Below the pieces are notes generated by a model, which was not told the origin of the DNA, made no database searches, and saw only the letters and a program-made list of their open reading frames with translations. Of a DNA stretch of 5,402 bases, positions 1-5,402 are shown piece after piece. Both the position numbers and the translations under genes were made by a program. Source of the DNA: Spirochaetota bacterium (GTDB lineage Bacteria; Spirochaetota; GWE2-31-10; MWDO01); contig JAGOCL010000202.1 in the NCBI GenBank assembly GCA_017998755.1, positions 1-5,402 of the forward strand. Direction: 5' to 3'. Numbering within the stretch: the stretch's first letter is position 1; every line of letters starts with the position of its first letter.

Positions 1-20
1 AAAAGCGATAGTAAATATAT

Positions 21-809
21 ATGGGAAATATTTTAAATAATTTTAATAATAATATTAAAACAAAAATAAACGGAATAACATATTTTTCTGGATTTTTCAA
101 ACTTGTTATAGTCGAACTACTTCTTTTTCCAAAAAGAAAACAAGTAACCGCTACGGTATTGATACGGCAGATACTATTTACAGGATTTGAGGCCTTAAAA
201 CTTGTTAGTCTCATCGGACTTGCCATCGGCGGAATTATCATTATACAAGGTATGGGGTTGTTGGAAAATTTTGGTCAATCCGATTTGGTATATACGATAT
301 TGATAATGGTTGTAACTAAGGAACTGGGACCAATTATTACGGCTATAATATTAATCGCCCGTTCGGGAACCGCTATTTCCACCGAACTTGGCAACATGGT
401 AGTTAACCATGAAGTAGAAGCTCTGTACTCAATCGGCGTTAATCCTATAAGTTATCTGATAGTGCCAAGAATTCTAGGGGTTATGATATCGTTTTTTGCC
501 TTATCAATTTATATGAATTTGGCGGGGCTTCTTGGCGGGTATCTCGTCGCTAATATATTTACGCCTTTTTCGTTTATAGAATTCGGAACTAAATTAATGC
601 AGAAATTGACAGTCAAAGACGCCGTAGTAAGCCAAATAAAAAGTCTTGTTTTTGGTTTTATTATCTCAATTATATCTTGTTATCAAGGTTTAAGCGTTAA
701 TTATGCATCCACCGAAGTTCCGCAGAAAACGATAAAAGCGGTAGTTTCCAGTTTAAGCTGGATAATAATATTTGATATATTAATTGCATTAATATATTAT
801 TCAATTTAG
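21..809 (+). CDS. mlaE: MlaE-family ABC transporter permease
   Basis: This is the integral inner-membrane permease of an MCE/Mla-type lipid ABC transporter. Such permeases form a dimer with the ATPase and the MCE protein and pass phospholipid or another hydrophobic substrate across the periplasm. The 262 residues match the usual family length. An amphipathic N-terminus (about 18-50) precedes several hydrophobic segments at about 59-79, 89-113, 146-180, 206-222 and 241-260. The family signature is clear: KELGPIITA at 100-108, ARSGTAISTELG at 113-124, and the conserved loop ELGNM..N.EVEAL.SIGVNP..YL..PR spanning 122-150. CYQG at 220-223 is also typical. The ATG is preceded in frame by tandem stops (TAG at 9-11, TAA at 12-14), and the next in-frame ATG is residue 78, so the start is well constrained. 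No Shine-Dalgarno is visible in the 20 bases before it, so translation may be coupled to an upstream gene outside the window. The substrate cannot be read from the sequence; the symbol follows family membership. Confidence 0.95.
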   Translation: MGNILNNFNNNIKTKINGITYFSGFFKLVIVELLLFPKRKQVTATVLIRQILFTGFEALKLVSLIGLAIGGIIIIQGMGLLENFGQSDLVYTILIMVVTKELGPIITAIILIARSGTAISTELGNMVVNHEVEALYSIGVNPISYLIVPRILGVMISFFALSIYMNLAGLLGGYLVANIFTPFSFIEFGTKLMQKLTVKDAVVSQIKSLVFGFIISIISCYQGLSVNYASTEVPQKTIKAVVSSLSWIIIFDILIALIYYSI

Positions 810-815
810 GTAAGA

Positions 816-1565
816 ATGATTATGAACGATATAATTTTATCGGTAAAAAATGTTTTTTTCAAAAATGAAGACTACTTAGTTTTAGACGATATATCTATCG
901 ACATCGAAAAAGACACTTTTAACTGTATAATTGGTAAATCAGGAGCCGGCAAAAGCACTTTGTTGAAAATAATGGCCGGTTTATTAATACCGACTTCCGG
1001 CTCTGTTATAGCGAATAATTGGGATTTAACAAAATTATTCGATAAAGATATTACTAAAATTAGGAAACTATACGGCTTTGCTTTTCAAGATTCGGCTCTG
1101 ATATCAAATTTATCAATCAAAGAAAATTTAAGTTTACCGCTGAAAAATAAATTCAAATATTTAACGCTAAAAGAGATAGATAATAAAATTTACTATTATC
1201 TAGACAGACTTAATATGAGGGACTCGCTAGGTTTGAGACCGGCTCAACTTAGTTACGGCGAACAGAAGTTATTATCTATAGTAAGATCGATTATTGCGGA
1301 TCCTGAAGTTCTTTTTCTCGACGAACCTCTCACATCGATCGACGCGACTTTAATGAAAAAAATTGTTAATATTATAATCGAATATACAAACAAAGAAAAT
1401 ACGACGGTTATAGCCGTTACGCATTCAAAAGATTTGTTATTAAACATATCTTCAAGGGTTATGCTTTTAGAAGATAAAAAAATTAAATTAGACCTAAAGG
1501 GCTATGATTGGGCTTCGGCGGAAAAAGACAAAATGCCTGAAATATTACAAGATATACTCGGATAA
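816..1565 (+). CDS. mlaF: MlaF-like ABC transporter ATP-binding protein
   Basis: This is the cytoplasmic ATPase that powers the lipid transporter formed with the preceding permease and following MCE protein. The 249 residues are full length for the family. Visible motifs in order are Walker A GKSGAGKST at 40-48, Q-loop Gln91 in FAFQDSAL, signature LSYGEQ at 145-150, Walker B VLFLDEP at 165-171 with catalytic Glu170, D-loop SIDA at 174-177, and the H-loop His203 in VTHS. All residues needed for hydrolysis are present. The third signature position is Tyr where Gly is usual. The gene starts 6 nt after the permease stop. Two in-frame ATGs (816 and 822) are possible; AGG at 808-810, overlapping the permease stop codon, sits 5 nt before the first. 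Assignment to the Mla/MCE branch rests mainly on the neighbours. Confidence 0.95.
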   Translation: MIMNDIILSVKNVFFKNEDYLVLDDISIDIEKDTFNCIIGKSGAGKSTLLKIMAGLLIPTSGSVIANNWDLTKLFDKDITKIRKLYGFAFQDSALISNLSIKENLSLPLKNKFKYLTLKEIDNKIYYYLDRLNMRDSLGLRPAQLSYGEQKLLSIVRSIIADPEVLFLDEPLTSIDATLMKKIVNIIIEYTNKENTTVIAVTHSKDLLLNISSRVMLLEDKKIKLDLKGYDWASAEKDKMPEILQDILG

Positions 1566-1567
1566 TC

Positions 1568-1574
1568 GGGGAGG
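1568..1574 (+). promoter_or_regulatory. Strong ribosome binding site that fixes the MCE gene start
   Basis: GGGGAGG lies 7 nt before the ATG at 1582 and just after the ATPase stop codon (1563-1565). It is the best Shine-Dalgarno sequence in the window. It supports starting the MCE gene at 1582 rather than at the earlier in-frame ATG at 1504, which lies inside the ATPase gene. Confidence 0.8.
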
Positions 1575-1581
1575 AAAATGT

Positions 1582-2769
1582 ATGAAATTTAAAATGAAAC
1601 ACGCGGATAAAATAGTCGGAGTCTTCCTATTTCTATCTATTTTTATATTATTGTTGACTATAATAATGATCTTATTAAATCAAAAGACATTTACTAAAAA
1701 AATATATTACAAATCAAGATTTGCCGACAAGGTTGGTTTGAAAATCAATCAAGATATAAACTTCAGAGGATTTGTTATTGGAAAAATCACTGATTTCAAA
1801 TTAAACAGTATTCCAAATAAACTATCGCTCGAAGAATTTGAAACGCATATTATGAGTAAAATCAAGTTGAAATATAAAGATGAAAAAACTAGAAACGGTA
1901 TAATCGACTATATAATAAAAAAATACGATATTGTTAAGGGGTATTTTATTTTAAGAGAAATTCCTCAAAATGAAAGATTAGAGTTACTGGCTTTTTTTAG
2001 AGATTTGGGTTACGCTAATACGGTAGACATAGATTTCTTTATATATGAAAATTACCACGATATTATGAAAGAAGACTCTGTAATTAATAAAGCGTCCAAT
2101 CCATTAACCGGAGCGTCTATATCTTTACTAACTAACAACTTTACGGTTGATCTCGCTAAACCCAATTCCTACATACCGTCGCTGGATACAGACGAAGGGA
2201 AATTGATATTATCGCTTGGACAAGTAAAAGAGAGAGGCGACGCTATTTCAACTATAATTAATAACGTAAACCAGATACTAGCGTCGCTAAATTCCGATAG
2301 AAATGCTGAACAAAACTCTTTATCTAGAATATTGGTAAACGGAGCCGATTCAGTCGAATTATTAAAAAAAGAACTTGGAGCGGTGGACTTGATTCTTAAA
2401 GATACCGGAGCTGTGATTAAAAACTTTTTTGAAATCTCGGATAATTTTAAAACTTTATCTGTAAATATGAAAGAACCGGAAGGGCTGGTAAAAAGGTTAG
2501 TAGATCCCGACGGCGAGTTTATGTTTAATTCCATAAAGAAGTCGCTCGACGGGCTTTCAGACACTATGGGACAACTGCTGACTTTCACTCAATTTATCAA
2601 CGGGCAATCAAACGATATTGAGACGCTGTTACTTCAGAGTAAAGATACTATGAAAGAACTTAACGACGTGATCGAAGGTATAAAGAATAATCCTCTTATT
2701 AGAGGCGGAATTACTGATAAAAAAAGTCAGGTTCCGGTAAAAGAAAATATCAGAGATAAGGATTTTTAA
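1582..2769 (+). CDS. mlaD: MCE-domain (MlaD-like) substrate-binding protein, membrane anchored
   Basis: This is the periplasmic MCE component of the lipid ABC transporter; family members assemble as hexameric rings that hold or channel lipid. The protein is 395 residues. A short basic N-terminus is followed by one membrane segment at 11-33. The MCE domain begins at about 42, with the core YYKSRFADKVGL.....INFRGF.IGKI (42-69) matching the family pattern of a Phe-x-x-x-x-GL turn followed by RG..VG.I. The later MCE strands appear at 148-184 (VDIDFFI, then PLTGASISLL). About 70 extra residues (76-147) separate the two halves. From about 205 to 368 the protein is predicted to be largely helical, interrupted by EPEGLVKRLVDPDG at 298-311, and it ends with NNPLIRGG (369-376) and a charged tail. 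It is much longer than E. coli MlaD because of the insertion and the helical tail, so the symbol means family, not orthology. An upstream in-frame ATG at 1504 is rejected in favour of 1582. Confidence 0.9.
   Translation: MKFKMKHADKIVGVFLFLSIFILLLTIIMILLNQKTFTKKIYYKSRFADKVGLKINQDINFRGFVIGKITDFKLNSIPNKLSLEEFETHIMSKIKLKYKDEKTRNGIIDYIIKKYDIVKGYFILREIPQNERLELLAFFRDLGYANTVDIDFFIYENYHDIMKEDSVINKASNPLTGASISLLTNNFTVDLAKPNSYIPSLDTDEGKLILSLGQVKERGDAISTIINNVNQILASLNSDRNAEQNSLSRILVNGADSVELLKKELGAVDLILKDTGAVIKNFFEISDNFKTLSVNMKEPEGLVKRLVDPDGEFMFNSIKKSLDGLSDTMGQLLTFTQFINGQSNDIETLLLQSKDTMKELNDVIEGIKNNPLIRGGITDKKSQVPVKENIRDKDF
2758..2762 (+). promoter_or_regulatory. Ribosome binding site of the TPR lipoprotein gene, inside the MCE gene
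   Basis: AAGGA lies 8 nt before the ATG at 2771 and falls within the last codons of the MCE gene. With a 1-nt gap between stop and start, this arrangement implies translational coupling of the lipoprotein to the MCE protein. Confidence 0.65.
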
Positions 2770-2770
2770 A

Positions 2771-3835
2771 ATGAATAAATTTAAATTATTTGTTAAAATA
2801 TTTTTAGTAATAATATTCTTCATTAATTGCTCGACGGTTTCTAATAAAGTCGTTTACGAAAGTAATTTTTATAAAAATCTTGCCGTAGAGAATTCTCAAA
2901 GCGCTAACGAATATGTGAAAAAAATTGAATACAAAAAAGCTCTGGTATATCTAGAAGAATCGTTGAGATACAACAAACTAGCTGATAATATTTCCGGAAT
3001 ATCTCAAAATTACGCCGATATCGGAAAAGTTTGGCTTTTAATGAACGATTTTAATAAAGGATTAAGTTATTACAATTTGGCTAAAGAGACTATAGACAAC
3101 GAATCCGGAGAAGGGGATTATCGAAAAGAAAATGCCTTTATCCTAAACGCTCTCGGAGAAGCTCATTATCTTTTAAAAGACTATGATAAATCAAAAGAAT
3201 ACTTTAATAGCGCTCTGGCTATTGAAAATCAACTTAAAAATGAAGAAAATATCGCTATAATATACATGAATTTTGCGAAAATAGAAAAATCCGTAGAAAA
3301 TTACGAAAAAGCTCTTGAATACTTCCTAAATTCTACCGAAGTTTTTGAAAAATTATATAAGAAGAAACTTCTAAATAATATTAAAAATCTTGGGCTTGCG
3401 TATTATTCCGTTGGACATCTCTATTCAAAATTAAATAAACCCGACAATTCAGAAAAATACCTAAGAATGGCTTTGAAAATTGATAAAATGATCGAAGATA
3501 TCAACGGAATTGCCGACGATTACTATGGATTAGGCGTAATTCAACATAAAAAGAATAATTTTGCAAAAGCGCAACAATATTTGATAAAATCTAAAGATAT
3601 TTATAAGATATTAGATAATCTTTCTCAATACAATCTGATTAACGATTATCTTCTTGATATTTATAAAAAAGACAACGCGTTAGATAAATATTTGTCTATT
3701 CTAGAAGAAAATTATCTTCTTCAAAACAAAGACAAAAACATTAAAACGACTATACTTGATACTTTAAAAAATCCCGATATTTCAAAATACTTATCAGACG
3801 AAGATATCAAACGTTTGAATGAAAAATATAAATAA
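2771..3835 (+). CDS. TPR-repeat lipoprotein of the MCE operon
   Basis: This is a predicted lipoprotein of 354 residues made almost wholly of tetratricopeptide repeats, helical pairs that normally serve protein-protein binding. The N-terminus is a type II signal peptide: MNKFK, a hydrophobic stretch at 6-18, then Phe-Ile-Asn-Cys with the lipidated Cys at residue 20. Asn at -1 is a relaxed lipobox of the sort seen in spirochaetes. Six TPR-like units can be read at about 41-74, 77-110, 121-155, 161-195, 207-243 and 247-281, with repeated cores such as Y.KALVYLEESL, YDKSKEYFNSAL and YEKALEYFLNS; a degenerate seventh may lie at 289-320. The C-terminal 30 residues are charged and without repeats. 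The gene starts 1 nt after the MCE stop, so it is part of the lipid-transport operon. A role as docking or scaffold partner is inference. Which membrane carries it cannot be told from the sequence. Confidence 0.85.
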   Translation: MNKFKLFVKIFLVIIFFINCSTVSNKVVYESNFYKNLAVENSQSANEYVKKIEYKKALVYLEESLRYNKLADNISGISQNYADIGKVWLLMNDFNKGLSYYNLAKETIDNESGEGDYRKENAFILNALGEAHYLLKDYDKSKEYFNSALAIENQLKNEENIAIIYMNFAKIEKSVENYEKALEYFLNSTEVFEKLYKKKLLNNIKNLGLAYYSVGHLYSKLNKPDNSEKYLRMALKIDKMIEDINGIADDYYGLGVIQHKKNNFAKAQQYLIKSKDIYKILDNLSQYNLINDYLLDIYKKDNALDKYLSILEENYLLQNKDKNIKTTILDTLKNPDISKYLSDEDIKRLNEKYK

Positions 3836-3842
3836 TTATATC

Positions 3843-3870
3843 TTGATTTTTTTATAATTTTTGATATAAT
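3843..3870 (+). promoter_or_regulatory. Predicted sigma-70-type promoter for the small ORF and xseA
   Basis: TTGATT at 3843-3848 (four of six matches to TTGACA) and a perfect TATAAT at 3865-3870 are separated by 16 bp. Transcription would start near 3877, leaving a leader of about 35 nt before the ATG at 3912. A second TATAAT at 3853-3858 has no good -35 partner. In DNA this AT-rich such matches occur by chance. Position in the only real gap, directly before a gene with a Shine-Dalgarno, makes it credible. Confidence 0.55.
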
Positions 3871-3901
3871 AACGCCTATATAAATGAGTATAAGTAATAA
3901 A

Positions 3902-3907
3902 GAGAGG
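3902..3907 (+). promoter_or_regulatory. Ribosome binding site of the 54-residue ORF
   Basis: GAGAGG lies 4 nt before the ATG at 3912, slightly closer than optimal. It is the main sequence evidence that the short ORF is translated. Confidence 0.6.
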
Positions 3908-3911
3908 TTAT

Positions 3912-4076
3912 ATGTCGGACGCAAAAAAAGCTAAAAATAAAAAAATAAATAAAATGACAGTTCAAGAGCTGGATAAAGCCATAGAAACAACCGTTAAAGA
4001 GATGGGCGATCTTAATTCAAGATACGGTAGAGAATTACAAAAAAGAAAAGAAGCTATCAATTCTAAAGTAAAATAA
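3912..4076 (+). CDS. Small lysine-rich protein of unknown function upstream of xseA
   Basis: I do not recognise this 54-residue protein. It has 12 Lys and 3 Arg against 8 acidic residues, so it is strongly basic. The first 14 residues are a Lys/Asn-rich, probably disordered tail. Residues 15-48 look helical, with a start MTVQELDKAIE and a later SRYGRELQKRKEA stretch that resembles a conserved family motif rather than random coding. It has no signal peptide or membrane segment and is probably cytoplasmic. Support for reality is the promoter and Shine-Dalgarno before it, the 3-nt gap to xseA after it, and the lack of any other gene in this slot. XseB is small and often adjacent to XseA, but the XseB pattern (LE.IV..LE.G...LE.S...YE.G) is not seen, so I do not call it xseB. 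A DNA- or RNA-binding role would fit the charge but is only a guess. Confidence 0.7.
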   Translation: MSDAKKAKNKKINKMTVQELDKAIETTVKEMGDLNSRYGRELQKRKEAINSKVK

Positions 4077-4079
4077 TAG

Positions 4080-5321
4080 ATGGCTATTGGTTCGGATAAA
4101 TATCTATCAATAACCGATTTTACAAGAATTCTAAAATCAAATCTTGAGTCTTCGTTCTCAACGCTTTTTTTAAAAGGCGAAATTTCAAATTTTAAGCCGT
4201 CCTCTTCAGGGCACATTTATTTCGTTTTGAAAGATAAAGGCGCTTCTTTAAAAGCCATTATATTTAAAGGTTCTATCGGAATAATATCAGATTCTTTCAA
4301 AAAAGGGTCATATTTATTCAAAGACGGCTCCGAAGTCTTAGTAGAAGGCAGATTAAGCTTATATGAACGAAACGGCGACTATTCTATAATTATTAGTAAA
4401 ATAATCCCGGTCGGAGCCGGCGAATTATCCGTTAAATTTGAACTCCTAAAAGAAAAATTATCAAACGAAGGTTTGTTTGATCAATCCCGAAAAAAAACTT
4501 TGCCTCTATATCCCACAAGCATCGGAATTGTAACCTCCCCTACCGGAGCGGCTCTTCAAGATATGCTTAACGTTTTAAACAGGAGATTCTCTTCGTTAAA
4601 AATTACGGTATTCCCGACCGCCGTACAGGGCGAAGAAGCCAAATTTGAAATAGTTAAAGCTATTGAATGCGCTTCGTACCATTATCGGAAAAACACAAAT
4701 TTGAAAGTCGATATTCTTATAATATCCAGAGGCGGCGGCTCGATAGAAGACCTTTGGGCTTTTAACGAAGAGATAGTGGCTAACGCGATCTCAAACTGCC
4801 CCATTCCGACGATTACCGGTATCGGACACGAAATAGACTTTACTATCGCCGATTTTGTATCCGACCTCCGAGCTCCAACGCCATCCGCCGCCGCCGAGAT
4901 AGCCGTTAAAAACGGATCGGATCTGTTAAATACGATAGTATCGTACAAAATAAGAATCGAAGGCTCTTTCAATTTAATAATGGAAAAATATCTAAACCGA
5001 TTTGGTCTTTGTTCTCTTGAAAAACTACTATTTTACTTCCAACGAATTTACGAAAATAATCTACAAGATTTCTCTTATATAAAAGAAAAAAACAATAATA
5101 TATTTAAAGATATTATGGAATCAAATGCAAAAAAGTTTCATCTTCTTATTCAAAAACTCGATAATCTCAGCCCTTTGAAAATCCTGGAGAGGGGTTATTC
5201 GCTTGTTTTAGACAAAAATAATAAAACCATATCTGACTCGGCGTCCGTAAATACCGGCGATATACTTAGAATAATACTCAATAAAGGCAAAATTGAAGCC
5301 AAAGTTTCAGGTATAGAATAA
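4080..5321 (+). CDS. xseA: Exodeoxyribonuclease VII large subunit
   Basis: XseA is the catalytic subunit of exonuclease VII, which degrades single-stranded DNA from both ends to short oligonucleotides. It acts in the cytoplasm in repair and recombination, in complex with several copies of XseB. The protein is 413 residues, within the family range but shorter than the roughly 456 of E. coli. An N-terminal OB-fold (about 7-108) contains LKGEISNFKPSSSGHIYFVLKD (31-52, family hallmark SGH.YF.LKD). The nuclease domain follows: GIVTSPTGAALQD at 149-161, RGGGSIEDLWAFNEE at 217-231, and TGIGHEIDFTIADFVSDLRAP at 246-266 leading into TPSAAAE at 267-273. A helical region spans about 280-360, and the conserved end SPLKILERGYSLV followed by GD.LRI.L..G.I.A.V is intact. 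The ATG follows an in-frame TAG, so no longer start exists. No good Shine-Dalgarno is seen, suggesting coupling to the small ORF 3 nt upstream. No xseB lies in the window. Confidence 0.97.
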   Translation: MAIGSDKYLSITDFTRILKSNLESSFSTLFLKGEISNFKPSSSGHIYFVLKDKGASLKAIIFKGSIGIISDSFKKGSYLFKDGSEVLVEGRLSLYERNGDYSIIISKIIPVGAGELSVKFELLKEKLSNEGLFDQSRKKTLPLYPTSIGIVTSPTGAALQDMLNVLNRRFSSLKITVFPTAVQGEEAKFEIVKAIECASYHYRKNTNLKVDILIISRGGGSIEDLWAFNEEIVANAISNCPIPTITGIGHEIDFTIADFVSDLRAPTPSAAAEIAVKNGSDLLNTIVSYKIRIEGSFNLIMEKYLNRFGLCSLEKLLFYFQRIYENNLQDFSYIKEKNNNIFKDIMESNAKKFHLLIQKLDNLSPLKILERGYSLVLDKNNKTISDSASVNTGDILRIILNKGKIEAKVSGIE

Positions 5322-5402
5322 ACGCATCTTTAATACATTATATTTTACCGGAATAACTATATTTACGACTCTATTCGATTATATCAGTATTATCTTCTAT
5401 AG

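Larger units (their letters stand above)
3836..3911 (+). other. AT-rich spacer between the MCE operon and the xseA unit
   Basis: This 76-bp spacer is the only real intergenic gap between recognised genes. It holds the promoter described separately and two overlapping weak inverted repeats. One is ATATAA at 3826-3831 with TTATAT at 3836-3841, a 6-bp stem with a 4-nt loop that spans the stop codon and is followed five bases later by seven T (3847-3853). The other is ATTATATC at 3835-3842 with GATATAAT at 3863-3870. The first could be a feeble terminator for the upstream operon, but an all-AU stem is poor evidence. No GC-rich terminator is present, so read-through into xseA is possible. Confidence 0.5.

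Noticed and set aside
1..20. Tail of an upstream gene before mlaE
   Set aside because: Two reading frames run open through these bases, but 20 nt is too little to decide which, if any, is coding.
1504..1581. In-frame N-terminal extension of the MCE protein from an ATG inside the ATPase gene
   Set aside because: It would overlap the ATPase gene by 62 nt and place a basic, non-family stretch before the membrane anchor. The strong GGGGAGG at 1568-1574 points to the ATG at 1582.
2169..2588. Long minus-strand open frame of 139 codons inside the MCE gene, and similar ones at 4682-4972 and 3962-4216
   Set aside because: They are antisense shadows of clearly coding genes: Ser/Pro-rich translations, no family motifs, and no Shine-Dalgarno seen.
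3884..3934. Possible 16-codon leader ORF overlapping the start of the 54-residue gene
   Set aside because: It has no Shine-Dalgarno, its first codons are what AT-rich DNA gives by chance, and no regulatory codon run is visible.
3912..4076. Calling the small ORF xseB
   Set aside because: Size and position fit, but the conserved XseB residues and spacing are not present in the translation.
5371..5400. Possible C-terminal end of a convergent minus-strand gene, nine codons then TAG
   Set aside because: Only nine codons are visible at the window edge, with no recognisable motif. An open stretch of this length is expected by chance.
5322..5402. Terminator after xseA
   Set aside because: No stable inverted repeat followed by a T run can be found. 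The segment is plain AT-rich sequence with no + strand ATG.

Overview
The window looks like chromosomal DNA from an AT-rich (roughly one third G+C by eye) diderm bacterium. All five recognisable genes, plus one small unassigned ORF, lie on the + strand and are tightly packed. A spirochaete-like source (for example the Brachyspira/Brevinema side) is my guess. It rests on the low G+C, the relaxed lipobox ending Phe-Ile-Asn-Cys, and an MCE operon ending in a TPR lipoprotein. No rRNA or other marker gene is present to confirm it.

Positions 21-3835 form one compact transcription unit for a lipid-transport ABC system of the Mla/MCE type. It encodes an MlaE-like permease, an MlaF-like ATPase, a membrane-anchored MCE (MlaD-like) protein, and a TPR-repeat lipoprotein. 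The gaps are 6, 16 and 1 nt, so the four genes are very probably co-transcribed and partly translationally coupled. Permease, ATPase and MCE protein would form the inner-membrane complex that moves phospholipid or another hydrophobic substrate between the membranes. The lipoprotein is the best local candidate for an accessory or partner component. No MlaB-like STAS protein, MlaC-like carrier or MlaA is seen here. The operon's promoter lies before the window.

Positions 3836-3911 are a short, very AT-rich spacer. It carries a good sigma-70-type promoter (perfect TATAAT) interleaved with weak inverted repeats. This promoter would drive the second unit: an unrecognised 54-residue lysine-rich protein (3912-4076), then xseA (4080-5321), the large subunit of exodeoxyribonuclease VII, after a 3-nt gap. 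The partner gene xseB is not in the window.

The last 81 bases (5322-5402) show no supported gene, no + strand ATG and no clear terminator.

Nothing here is clearly a new biological system. The points most worth a second look are the roughly 70-residue insertion inside the MCE domain, the TPR lipoprotein built into the MCE operon, and the small ORF occupying the slot next to xseA.
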